In this document: positions 36,669 through 44,672 of the stretch, in pieces
Position numbering within the stretch: position 1 is the stretch's first letter
How the letters are laid out: every line of letters begins with the position of its first letter
NCBI RefSeq assembly: GCF_036346875.1
Contig: NZ_CP107852.1
Span: forward strand, 5,022,001-5,086,000
DNA length: 64,000 bases
From: Nocardia sp. NBC_00508
Lineage (GTDB): Bacteria; Actinomycetota; Actinomycetes; Mycobacteriales; Mycobacteriaceae
Direction of reading: 5' to 3'
Program-made: the position numbers and the translations under genes
The notes under the pieces: model-generated
What the model was told of the DNA's origin: nothing
The model's input: the letters and a program-made list of their open reading frames with translations, nothing else
The model's database searches: none

Positions 36669-38414
36669 TCAGGCCGACGCGGCAGCGGCGGCCTGGGCCG
36701 TGCTCTCGGCGCCGTCGGCCGCCGCTTCGCCCTCCGCGGACCTGCGCCGCCTGCGCCGACGACGCGCAGGCCGGTCGGCGGACTCGGCCTCGTCGGCACC
36801 GCCCTCGGTCGAAGCGTCGGCGCCTTCGTCGGTCGCGGGCTGTTCTGTCGCGTCACCGGCTGGCTTGCGCCGCCTGCGCCTGCGTCGCGCGGGCCGGTCC
36901 GCGGTATCCGTGTCGGCGGTAGCCGGTACGGCATCGTCGGCGTCGCTGTCGTCGCCGCTCTCGGCGACGTCGGGCGTGCCGTCGATCGGCTGACCGCCAC
37001 GGGTGCGCTTGCGGTTGCGCTTGCGTGGGGCGCGGGCCGGGCGCTCGGCCACGACCTCGTCCGGGTCGCGCTCCGGCTTCGGCTTGCGCACCAGGCCGGT
37101 CACGCCCTCGGGAATGCCGAGCTCCGAGTAGAGGTGCGGCGAGCGCGAGTACGTCTCGACCGGATCGGGGATACCGAGTCCGAGCGCGCTGTTTATCGCC
37201 GACCAGCGGGTGAGCTCGTCCCAGTCGATCAGGGTCACCGCGACGCCGGTGCGTCCGGCCCGGCCGGTGCGGCCGATCCGGTGCACGTAGGTCTTCTCGT
37301 CCTCCGGGCACTGGTAGTTGACGACGTGCGTGACGTCGTCGATGTCGATGCCACGCGCCGCGACGTCGGTCGCGACGAGCACGTCGATGGTGCCCTTGCG
37401 GAACTTGGTCAGCGCCTTCTCGCGTGCGATCTGCCCGAGGTCGCCGTGGACCGCACCGACCGCGAACCCGCGCTCGGCCAGCTCGTCGGCCACCTTCTGC
37501 GCGGTGCGCTTGGTGCGCGTGAAGATCATCGTGGCGCCGCGGCTGTCGGCCTGCAGAATGCGGGCGATCAGCTCGCCCTTGTCCAGGGCGTGGGCGCGGT
37601 AGACGAACTGCGCTGTGCGGTCGTGCACGGCGGAGTCGTGCGGCTCCTCGGCCCGAATGTGCGTCGGGCGGGTGAGGAAGGTGCGCGCCAGCGTGATGAT
37701 CGGGCCGGGCATGGTCGCCGAGAACAGCATGGTCTGGCGCTTGTCCGGGACCATGCCGAGAATGCGCTCGATGTCCGGAAGGAAGCCCAGGTCGAGCATC
37801 TCGTCGGCTTCGTCGAGCACGAGCACGCCGATCTTGCCGAGGATCAGGTGCTGCTGGTCGGCGAGGTCGAGTAGTCGGCCCGGCGTGCCGACCACCACGT
37901 CCACCCCCGTGCGCAGCGCCTCGATCTGCGCCTCGTAGGGGCGCCCGCCGTAGATCGACGCGACGCGCAGTGGTCCCTGGTGGTTGGTCAGGTATTTGCC
38001 CGCGTTCTCCAGGTCCTTGGTGACCTGGAGGCACAGCTCCCGCGTCGGCACGATGACCAGCGCTCGCGGCGTGCCGTCCAACGGCGTCGTACCGGATTCG
38101 GCGGTCGCGATGCGGTGCAACAGCGGCACGCCGAATCCGAAGGTTTTACCCATACCGGTGCGGGCCTGACCGATGAGATCCTCGCCGGCGAGCGCCAGCG
38201 GGAGGGTCAGTTCTTGAATGGCGAAAGTACGTTCGATGCCGATCTCGCCGAGTGCGCGGACGATTTCCGCGCGCACGCCCAATTCGGTGAAAGTCGGGGC
38301 GGTATGCGTTGCGTCCAGTTCGGCCGTCAACAGGGTGTCCGCCAGTCCCGGTTCCTGATCGACTGTGATCTTGCTCAGGTTCGTGCCTTCCTCGTAATCA
38401 CGTCCCGCGCGCAC
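36669..38414 (-). CDS. rhlE: DEAD-box RNA helicase RhlE type
   Basis: ATP-dependent RNA helicase of about 581 residues. Motifs in order: Q motif FTELGVRAEIVRALGE...AIQ, Walker A GQARTGMGKT, PTRELCLQ, GTPGRLLD, DEAD box VLDEADEMLDLGF, SAT in LFSATMPG, and the second domain motifs ATDVAARGIDIDDVTHVVNY and HRIGRTGRAG. After the core comes a disordered tail with two PARRRRRRR clusters that probably bind RNA. The start is unclear: GTG 38414 is listed, but a CTG at 38378 has an ideal GAGGAAGG site 7 bases before it. Corresponds to Rv3211. Confidence 0.93.
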   Translation of the reverse strand: MRAGRDYEEGTNLSKITVDQEPGLADTLLTAELDATHTAPTFTELGVRAEIVRALGEIGIERTFAIQELTLPLALAGEDLIGQARTGMGKTFGFGVPLLHRIATAESGTTPLDGTPRALVIVPTRELCLQVTKDLENAGKYLTNHQGPLRVASIYGGRPYEAQIEALRTGVDVVVGTPGRLLDLADQQHLILGKIGVLVLDEADEMLDLGFLPDIERILGMVPDKRQTMLFSATMPGPIITLARTFLTRPTHIRAEEPHDSAVHDRTAQFVYRAHALDKGELIARILQADSRGATMIFTRTKRTAQKVADELAERGFAVGAVHGDLGQIAREKALTKFRKGTIDVLVATDVAARGIDIDDVTHVVNYQCPEDEKTYVHRIGRTGRAGRTGVAVTLIDWDELTRWSAINSALGLGIPDPVETYSRSPHLYSELGIPEGVTGLVRKPKPERDPDEVVAERPARAPRKRNRKRTRGGQPIDGTPDVAESGDDSDADDAVPATADTDTADRPARRRRRRRKPAGDATEQPATDEGADASTEGGADEAESADRPARRRRRRRRSAEGEAAADGAESTAQAAAAASA

Positions 38415-38459
38415 GAGGTGGGGCGGACCGGGCGGTCCGCGACGACCACGACTCCGCAA

Positions 38460-38805
38460 GCGATACTCACCCGGCCACGCTCCGGATGTCGGGCGCCGGC
38501 CGAAAAACGGCGGCTACCTCGCAAGACATCGGCGCGGCGCAGTGGTGACGCGGATCTGGTGCGCGCACATTTTCCTGTCCAACGAAAACCTCGCACCCGA
38601 AACCTGTCAGCGGTCCCAGCGGTGTCCCGCGGGTTCGCGTGAGCGCGGCGTCCGGCAACTCCGTCGAGCGAAACTTTTCGTTGTCCACGGTGATTGTAGC
38701 GTGATATTGTGCGCCGCTCGAATTGCCACTGCGGCGCGCTATCGAAATAGGTGGAAACCCGCAGCGCGCTTTCGCGGCGCCGGGCGTCGACGTACGCTGC
38801 GCCAC
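38460..38805. other. Divergent upstream region, no gene seen
   Basis: Lies between rhlE and the SCO6745-like gene, which are divergently transcribed. It must hold both promoters; an AT-richer stretch at about 38680-38710 (near GATTGTAGCGTGATATTG) is the best candidate for the rightward one. No repeat or RNA gene was recognised. Confidence 0.45.
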
Positions 38806-39663
38806 ATGGCAATTCATCCGGCCCGGCAAATCTGGGCCACACTCGAACCGCTACACGATGTCGTCTATTTCGGAACCGGCGTCAAGGAGGCGGGCGTCGG
38901 TATCGGGCTGCGTGGCTACTGGCAGACGTACTTCGCGTTTCGCGCCGCTCCGCTCGGGGCGGTGACGCCGGCGACGGTGCAGGCGCTCTTCGCCGGATTC
39001 CATCCCGACATGGTGCATCGGGCGCTGCCGGAGGCATGGGAGCGGGCCACGCCGCAGCGCTGCTCGGCGGCCAGGCTCGACCTGGTCACCGGCCTGCTGC
39101 GCGGTATCGGCGCGGATGAGGCGGTGTGCGCTCGCGCGGTCGAATTGCTCGCCCCGGTGCAGCGCGCGGCCGACCCGACCGGCCGGGCCCTGTTCGCCGC
39201 GAACGCGGCCTTGCCGCTGCCCGCCGACCCGGTGGCCGGTCTCTGGCAGCTGGCCACGTCGCTGCGTGAGCATCGCGGTGACGGTCATGTCGCCGCGTTG
39301 CTCACCCACGGCCTGACCGGACGCCAGGCACTGGTCGCGCAAGTCGCGGCGGGCAAGGCGCCGGAATCGGTGATGCGGCCCGCGCGCGGGGTGTCGGAAG
39401 CGGAATGGGCGGAGGCCTTCGACGAGTTGCGGGCCAGGGGAGTGGTGGACGGAGAACCGATCACCCCGACGCTCACCAGCAGCGGAGCCGAACTGCTGGC
39501 CCGAGTGGAGGCCGACACCGACGAGGCCGCGTGGACGGGAGCCCTCGCCGTGCTGTCGTCCGACGCGATGGCCGAGTTGACCGCGTCGCTCGAGCCGCTG
39601 GTACGTACCGTGCAGAGAGCGGTGGTTCCGCCGCTCAACCCGGTCGGCATGGGGCAGCGGTAG
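38806..39663 (+). CDS. SCO6745-family conserved protein
   Basis: Protein of 285 residues similar to the SCO6745 family common in actinobacteria. The opening ARQIWATLEPLHDVVYFGTGVKEAGVGIGLRGYWQTYFAFRAAPLG is family-typical. The rest is helical, with EAEWAEAFDELRARGVV and a C-terminal helix carrying LEPLVRTVQRAVVPPLNPVG. The C-terminal half looks like a MarR-like winged helix, yet no regulatory target is known. ATG 38806 places the conserved ARQIW start correctly. Function unknown. Confidence 0.8.
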   Translation: MAIHPARQIWATLEPLHDVVYFGTGVKEAGVGIGLRGYWQTYFAFRAAPLGAVTPATVQALFAGFHPDMVHRALPEAWERATPQRCSAARLDLVTGLLRGIGADEAVCARAVELLAPVQRAADPTGRALFAANAALPLPADPVAGLWQLATSLREHRGDGHVAALLTHGLTGRQALVAQVAAGKAPESVMRPARGVSEAEWAEAFDELRARGVVDGEPITPTLTSSGAELLARVEADTDEAAWTGALAVLSSDAMAELTASLEPLVRTVQRAVVPPLNPVGMGQR

Positions 39664-39721
39664 GCGTGAAACCGGGACTTGCCTGTTACCGTCGGTACCG
39701 TCATGTGGGACATTCGTTGCC

Positions 39722-40777
39722 GTGAGCCTTGCCGACACTGTCTCCCTCGCCGCGCGCAACGCGTGGGCCCTCACCTTCGGCTCCGGCATCGAGACGCCGG
39801 ACCCGACTCCCTCGACGGTGCTGTGGGATCGGCCGCACCGGCAACTGCGACGGTTCGAGCGCGCGGACAGCGTTGCGGCGGAACGAGATTCGGCCGTCCT
39901 GCTGGTTCCTCCGCTGGCCGCGCCCGCCACCTGTTTCGACCTGCGGCCCGACCAGAGCCTGGCGCGGTTCCTGCTGGAGACCGGCCACGATCCGTACGTC
40001 ATCGACTACGGCGAGATCTCCTTCGCGGACCGGCGCATGGGGTTCGAGGACTGGATCGACGGCATCCTCCCGGAGGCGATGCTGCGCACCAGCGCCGACC
40101 GCGACGGACGCCCCGTCGACCTGGTCGGATGGTCGATCGGCGGCACGCTGGCCCTGCTGACCGCGGCGGCGCACCCCGAGCTCCCGATCCGGTCCATCAC
40201 GGCCGTCGGCTCGCCCCTGGACTACGACCGCATGACCGGCATCCCCCAGCTGCGCGCGGTCGCGAAACTCACCGGCGGCCGGGTCACCTCCACCGTCATC
40301 CGTGCGACCGGTGGCGTGCCCGCGGCGCTGACCCGGATCGGCTACAAGGTCACCGCCTGGGACCGCGAGCTGACTCGGCCGTGGTTCGTCGCGAACAATA
40401 TCGCGCGCACCGAGGCGCTGGCCAGGATGGAGACCATCGATCGCTTCATGGCCGAGATGCCCGGTTATCCCGGCCGCTTCTACGGCCAGCTGTGGCGCAG
40501 GTTGATTCTCGGCAACGACATCGGACGCGGTGTCGTCCGGCTGGGGGAGCGCCGCATCGAGCTGGCGAAGGTGACCGCGCCGGTCCTGCTGATCGGCGGG
40601 CCCGCCGACGTGATCACCCCGGCCGCCGCCGTCCAGGCGGGCACCCGCACCCTCACCGGCGCGGCACTGGTCCGGTACGAAACCGCGCCCGGCAGCCACT
40701 TGGGCATCCTGGCCGGACCGACCGCGCGCGATACCACATGGAGTTATCTGGAGAAGTTCTTGGCAGACCCCGCGTAA
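39722..40777 (+). CDS. Alpha/beta hydrolase, PhaC-like
   Basis: Protein of 351 residues with the alpha/beta hydrolase fold. The nucleophile elbow is GWSIGG near residue 137 (Ser), the acid is probably the Asp in LLIGGPADVITP near residue 285 and the His is in APGSHLGILAGP near residue 322. The overall outline (VLLVPPLAAPATCFDLRPDQSLARFLLETGHDPYVIDYG) resembles polyhydroxyalkanoate synthase-type proteins, but those use Cys at the elbow, so a lipase or esterase role is more likely. GTG 39722 starts MSLADTVSLAARNAW. Substrate unknown. Confidence 0.85.
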   Translation: MSLADTVSLAARNAWALTFGSGIETPDPTPSTVLWDRPHRQLRRFERADSVAAERDSAVLLVPPLAAPATCFDLRPDQSLARFLLETGHDPYVIDYGEISFADRRMGFEDWIDGILPEAMLRTSADRDGRPVDLVGWSIGGTLALLTAAAHPELPIRSITAVGSPLDYDRMTGIPQLRAVAKLTGGRVTSTVIRATGGVPAALTRIGYKVTAWDRELTRPWFVANNIARTEALARMETIDRFMAEMPGYPGRFYGQLWRRLILGNDIGRGVVRLGERRIELAKVTAPVLLIGGPADVITPAAAVQAGTRTLTGAALVRYETAPGSHLGILAGPTARDTTWSYLEKFLADPA

Positions 40778-40804
40778 CCCGCGCCGAGTATTACGCTGGG
40801 GCGC

Positions 40805-41506
40805 ATGGGAGCACAGTCACCTGCCGCGTCAGGTGTTTCGTCGACCGACCCAGCAACCCTCTCCATCCCCCCGAGTCATCCGGGCGTCACCGATCTGTTC
40901 GCGGTGCTCGCCTACGGTGAGATCTCCGCGTTCTACCGGCTGGCCGAGGAGGCGAAACTGTCGCCGACCCTGCGGGGCAAGGTGGCGGTGGCGACGATGG
41001 CCGCGGCCGAGATGGAGCACTTCAAGACGCTCGAGTCCGCGCTGGCCGCACGCGGCGCCGATATCTTCGACGCCATGGCGCCGTTCGTGCGGGCGCTGGA
41101 TGCCTATCACGCCTCCACCGATCCCTCCACCTGGCTCGAGTCGATGGTGAAGTTCTACGTCGGTGACGGCATCGCCGCGGACTTCTACACCGAGATCGCG
41201 GGCGCGTTGGCTCCCGACGTCGCCGCGGTGGTGCGCGACGTGCTCGCCGAGACCAGCCACTCCGAATTCGTCATCGAGGAGGTGCGCCGGGCGGTCACCG
41301 AGAGCCGCTCCGAGCGCGACCGGCTCACGCTGTGGGGCAGGCGGCTGCTCGGCGAGGCGATCACCCAGGCCCAGTACGTCATGGCGCAGCGTGACGAACT
41401 CACCGACCTGGTCCTCACGGCCACCGGCGATCTCAACGGCATCGCCGCCCTCTTCGAGCGGATGCAGGCCAGCCACGCCGAACGCATGGCGGTCCTGGGC
41501 ATCTGA
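40805..41506 (+). CDS. Ferritin-like di-iron protein (Rv3210c type)
   Basis: Protein of 233 residues with a four-helix bundle carrying likely metal ligands: the Glu in AYGEISAFYRLAEEA near residue 38, ExxH in AAAEMEHFKTLE near residue 70, the Glu in DFYTEIAGAL near residue 130 and the His in LAETSHSEFVIEEV near residue 150. This is the pattern of the ferritin-like/MiaE-like family. Whether it hydroxylates RNA, handles iron or does something else is not known. It follows the hydrolase by 27 bases and is likely co-transcribed. Confidence 0.84.
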   Translation: MGAQSPAASGVSSTDPATLSIPPSHPGVTDLFAVLAYGEISAFYRLAEEAKLSPTLRGKVAVATMAAAEMEHFKTLESALAARGADIFDAMAPFVRALDAYHASTDPSTWLESMVKFYVGDGIAADFYTEIAGALAPDVAAVVRDVLAETSHSEFVIEEVRRAVTESRSERDRLTLWGRRLLGEAITQAQYVMAQRDELTDLVLTATGDLNGIAALFERMQASHAERMAVLGI

Positions 41507-41515
41507 CGCGCGGGG

Positions 41516-42361
41516 CTACTCGTTCACCGCGCGGTTGGGGACCAGCCGGAGGCCGGGTGCGTGCGTGCTGGCCCGGTCGGCCAGCCAGACCACGACGCTC
41601 TGGTCGCGGTCGGCCTCCAGGGTCTCGAACGGGACCTCGACCGGCCCGTGCACCGGATGGTCGAGCTGGAGTGTGCCGGAGCTCGAGGCGCCGACCCGGT
41701 GCGGTTTCCAGCGGTCGGTGAAATCGGGGATTCCGCGCAGTGCCTCGATCATCTCGAGGAGTGAATCATCGCCCGGGCGATGGAGTTTGGCGCGGCAGAG
41801 CGCGGCGCTGAAGGTGTCGGCGGCGTGTTCCCAATTGTGCAGGACGCGCCGCGCGGCGGGGTGCATGAAGGTGTACCAGGCCAGATTGGGCTGATCCGGA
41901 CCGTCCAGCAGGCCGAGCGGTGCGACGAAATCGGCCCACGCCTGGTTCCAGCCCAGCACGTCCAGCTTCCGGCCGACCACGAAGGCGGGAGTCGGCTGCA
42001 GGGCCCGCAGAATCGCCTCGATCGTCGCGGGCACCTGATCTTCGGCGGACTCGCTACCCGCGAATTGCGAGCAGCGCGATTCGTTGCCCGAGGCGAGCGC
42101 GAGCATGTTGAAGTACTGGCGGTCCTCGCCGCGCAGCAGCAGCGCGTTGGCCAGGGCATCGAGCACCGCGGCCGAAGGGTTGGTGTCGCGGCCCTGCTCC
42201 AGCCGGGCGAGGTAGTCGGCGCTGACCCCCGCGCGGACGGCGACTTCTTCACGACGCAGACCCGGCGTCCTGCGCCGTCCGCCCTCGGGCAGCCCGACGT
42301 CCGGCGGTCGCAGCTCGGCGCGCCGTGCGATGAGGAACTCCGCGAATCCGTTACGAGCCAT
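41516..42361 (-). CDS. XRE-type regulator with MmyB ligand-binding domain
   Basis: Protein of 281 residues. The N-terminal HTH (RRTPGLRREEVAVRAGVSADYLARLEQGRDTNPS near residues 30-65) is followed by an MmyB-type domain (AFVVGRKLDVLGWNQAWADFVAPLG ... AWYTFMHPAARRVLHNWEHAAD) of PAS-like fold that binds fatty-acyl ligands in known cases. It is divergent from yceI and the gap between them holds two palindromes, so control of yceI is likely. Translation starts at ATG 42361 or 9 bases upstream. Confidence 0.9.
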   Translation of the reverse strand: MARNGFAEFLIARRAELRPPDVGLPEGGRRRTPGLRREEVAVRAGVSADYLARLEQGRDTNPSAAVLDALANALLLRGEDRQYFNMLALASGNESRCSQFAGSESAEDQVPATIEAILRALQPTPAFVVGRKLDVLGWNQAWADFVAPLGLLDGPDQPNLAWYTFMHPAARRVLHNWEHAADTFSAALCRAKLHRPGDDSLLEMIEALRGIPDFTDRWKPHRVGASSSGTLQLDHPVHGPVEVPFETLEADRDQSVVVWLADRASTHAPGLRLVPNRAVNE

Positions 42362-42389
42362 GCGTCCCATCGTGCCCGGTCCAGGGACG

Positions 42390-42448
42390 GTTATCCGCGC
42401 CCTGTCAGGTCCAGGATAACGGCGGTGTGGCTAACGGACCGTGGTCCG
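42390..42448. promoter_or_regulatory. Palindromes between the MmyB-type regulator and yceI
   Basis: GTTATCC at 42390-42396 mirrors GGATAAC at 42414-42420, and CGGACC at 42435-42440 mirrors GGTCCG at 42443-42448 around a 2-base centre. Both lie in the 102-base divergent gap, where an operator is expected. Confidence 0.6.
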
Positions 42449-42463
42449 GTCATTGTCGGAGCT

Positions 42464-43012
42464 ATGACATCTACCTCGGAATCCACCACCTCCACTCAGC
42501 TGAAAGCCGGTTCCTGGGCGCTGGACGCCGCGCACTCCTCGGTCGCCTTCACCATTCGCCATCTCGGCATCTCCAAGGTGCGTGGCGGATTCACCCGATT
42601 CGAGACCGAATTCGTGGTCGACGAGTCCGGCGCGGCCACCATCGGCGCGACGATCCACCTCGATTCGTTCGACACCGGGAACCCCGACCGGGACGCGCAC
42701 GTCCGCGCCGCCGACTTCCTCGATGTCGCCAACCGTCCGACGCTGACCTTCCGCGCCACCAGCCCGGTGGTCGTCGCGGAGACGTTCGAGGTCGAGGGCC
42801 AGGCCACGATCGGCACGATCACCAAGCCGGTCAGCTTGGAGGTCGAGTGGGGCGGCGTGCAGGACTTCGGCCCGACCAACGACCGGCACGCGGGCTTCTC
42901 CGCCACCGGCACCATCAAGCGCACCGATTTCGGCGTCGGCGGCTCGTTGCCCGGCATGCTCAGCGACACGGTGAAGATCGAACTGGAGATCCAGCTCATC
43001 GAGCCGAAATAG
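42464..43012 (+). CDS. YceI-family lipid-binding protein
   Basis: Protein of 182 residues of the YceI family, a lipocalin-like barrel that binds isoprenoid or other lipids. Family motifs: WALDAAHSSVAFTIRHLGISKVRGGFTRFE at the start, ANRPTLTFRATSP near residue 98, the ITKPVSLEVEWGG segment and SATGTIKRTDFGVG near the end. There is no signal peptide, so this version is cytoplasmic, as common in actinobacteria. Divergent from its probable regulator. Exact ligand unknown. Confidence 0.9.
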   Translation: MTSTSESTTSTQLKAGSWALDAAHSSVAFTIRHLGISKVRGGFTRFETEFVVDESGAATIGATIHLDSFDTGNPDRDAHVRAADFLDVANRPTLTFRATSPVVVAETFEVEGQATIGTITKPVSLEVEWGGVQDFGPTNDRHAGFSATGTIKRTDFGVGGSLPGMLSDTVKIELEIQLIEPK

Positions 43013-43092
43013 GAGCTGCGGGGACGGTGTTCGCGAAGGGCGAACAGCGTCCGGTGGATCGCAGGCCCCGATCTCCGACTGCCGACGTGACC

Positions 43093-43213
43093 ACTGATCT
43101 CGCAGGTACACGGGTAACTCACCGGGTACGCCCAGAACTCGAGCGGCACCCGACGCAGGACCTGAACGCAATTCCAGTGTCACCCGACCGGTACGGCCAG
43201 AAGATCCGGAGAG
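43093..43213 (+). repeat. Dispersed intergenic element, full copy 3
   Basis: Closely similar to 9729-9850 and, inverted, to 4067-4177, with ACTGATCTCG, GGGTAACTCACCGGG, CACCCGACGCAGGACCTG and GGTACGGCC all in order. It occupies the 260-base gap between yceI and the DUF3107 gene. Confidence 0.88.
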
Positions 43214-43272
43214 GTGGGGGAGCACTAACCTGGGGATCGACAGCACAGGACTCTCAGGTTCGGAGGTTGGCC

Positions 43273-43500
43273 GTGGAGGTCAAGATCGGTATTTCGGATA
43301 GCCCGCGCGAGCTGGTGATCAACAGCGCGCAGACCCAGGACGAGGTCGAGAAGCTGGTGTCCGGTGCGCTGGGCGAGGACGGCGGGGTCTTGTCGCTCGT
43401 CGACGAGAAGGGCCGCAAGTTCCTGATTCAGGCTTCGAAGGTCGCCTATGTGGAGATCGGCTCGCCCGCCGGCGGCCGCGTCGGTTTCGCCGCGGTCTGA
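43273..43500 (+). CDS. DUF3107 protein (TB9.4 type)
   Basis: Small soluble protein of 75 residues, beginning VEVKIGISDSPRELVINSAQ and ending KVAYVEIGSPAGGRVGF, the pattern of the DUF3107 family whose M. tuberculosis member is TB9.4 (Rv3208A). GTG 43273 has GGAGG at 43262-43266. The function of the family is not established. It is followed by a strong two-way terminator and then by the convergent TetR gene, as in M. tuberculosis. Confidence 0.92.
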   Translation: MEVKIGISDSPRELVINSAQTQDEVEKLVSGALGEDGGVLSLVDEKGRKFLIQASKVAYVEIGSPAGGRVGFAAV

Positions 43501-43523
43501 TCCCGGCCTCCGGCCCGCACGCA

Positions 43524-43563
43524 ACGAGCCCCTGTCCTCGATCGCTCGGGGACAGGGGCTCGT
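43524..43563. terminator. Two-way terminator between DUF3107 and tetR genes
   Basis: ACGAGCCCCTGTCC at 43524-43537 is perfectly mirrored at 43550-43563 across a 12-base loop. The right side is followed by TCGTCTTTG. It lies between two convergent genes. Confidence 0.85.
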
Positions 43564-43579
43564 TCGTCTTTGTGCCCGT

Positions 43580-44245
43580 TCAGCCGATCGGGTGCAGCGG
43601 CACGTGCTTCAGGCCGCCCCAGGCGAGCGAGACGGTGGTGTCGACCGCCTCCTCCTTCGGGATCGGCCGATCCGCCTCCAGCCAGTAGCGCGCTGTGAAC
43701 TGGCTCGCGCCGACCAGCCCGACGGCCAGGATGCGCGCGCGGTAGGGGTCCAAGCCCGAGTCGTGCGCCACCAGGTCGAAGACCGCGTCCACGCACGCTT
43801 CGGTGGCCTGCTCGACCCGGCGCTGCACCTGCGGCTCGCTGGTCAGATCGGACTCGAAGACCAGGCGGAAGCCCTGCATCTCGTTGTCGACGAAGTCGAA
43901 GTACGCCTGCACCGCCGCGCGCACGCGCTGCTTGTTGTCGGTGGTGGACCGCAGCGCCTGGCGCACGCTCGACACGAGCATGTCCACATAGTTCTGCAGC
44001 ACCGCGAGGTAGAGCTCGAGTTTGCTGGTGAAGTGCTGATACAGCACCGGCTTGCTCACTCCGGCGCACTGCGAGATCTCGTCCATGCCCGCGGCGTGGT
44101 AGCCGCGCTGGACGAAGACTTCGCTTGCCGCGGCGAGTAGCTGTTGACGTCTCTCGTCGCGCGGAAGCCGGGTACCGCGTTTGGCGGGTGCCATGGCCTC
44201 GGACGACGATCTGCGGGACGTCATCCGGTCCACGAGGTCAGTCAT
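43580..44245 (-). CDS. TetR-family regulator (Rv3208 type)
   Basis: Repressor-type protein of 221 residues. The HTH spans about residues 30-75 (RRQQLLAAASEVFVQRGYHAAGMDEISQCAGVSKPVLYQHF). The C-terminal ligand domain includes YFDFVDNEMQGFRLVFESDLTSEPQVQRRVEQATEACVDAVFDLVA. ATG 44245 follows GGGAGAG at normal spacing; a later ATG (MAPAKRGTR) is also possible. Gene order with DUF3107 and DUF3152 neighbours matches M. tuberculosis, where the family member lies at Rv3208. Ligand and targets unknown. Confidence 0.92.
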   Translation of the reverse strand: MTDLVDRMTSRRSSSEAMAPAKRGTRLPRDERRQQLLAAASEVFVQRGYHAAGMDEISQCAGVSKPVLYQHFTSKLELYLAVLQNYVDMLVSSVRQALRSTTDNKQRVRAAVQAYFDFVDNEMQGFRLVFESDLTSEPQVQRRVEQATEACVDAVFDLVAHDSGLDPYRARILAVGLVGASQFTARYWLEADRPIPKEEAVDTTVSLAWGGLKHVPLHPIG

Positions 44246-44396
44246 TTCGGCTCTCCCAGTCGATTCCCCGGCAGAAGGGGTGTGCACCGGGTTATCCCAT
44301 GAACGATACCCGGTTGTCGCCAGCCCGCGGATCGGGGCCGGAGAACTGATGCCACCCGGTGAGAATTGTCGCATCGACCGGGCCCGCGGTGTGCCC

Positions 44397-44640
44397 GTGA
44401 GCGAGCGTCTGCGAGTGAACCGAGGACACAGTGTGCGGCCACGCGCGACGGAGCCGAGCGCCGGCGAGGCGCAGTCGTGAGCGAGCGTCAGCGAGAGAAC
44501 CGAGGACACAGTGTGCGGCCACGCGCGACGGAGCCGAGCGCCGGCGAGGCGCAGTCGTGAGCGAGCGTCAGCGAGAGAACCGAGGACACAGTGTGCGGCC
44601 ACGCGCGACGGAGCCGAGCGCCAGCGAGGCGCAGTCGTGA
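44397..44640 (+). repeat. 80-base repeat family, third locus
   Basis: Units start at 44397, 44477 and 44557 with an exact 80-base period, and a fourth boundary at 44637 marks the start region of the next gene. Units share GTGAGCGAGCGT and the ending GCGAGGCGCAGTC with the loci at 31711 and 34592, but have a locus-specific middle (CAGTGTGCGGCCACGCGCGA). Open frames inside are repeat artefacts. Confidence 0.93.
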
Positions 44641-44672
44641 GTGGGGAGCGAGCCTGTGAGACGCTGGTTGGC

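Noticed and set aside
39722..40777. Polyhydroxyalkanoate synthase
   Set aside because: Overall outline is similar but the nucleophile elbow has Ser (GWSIGG), not the Cys needed for PhaC.
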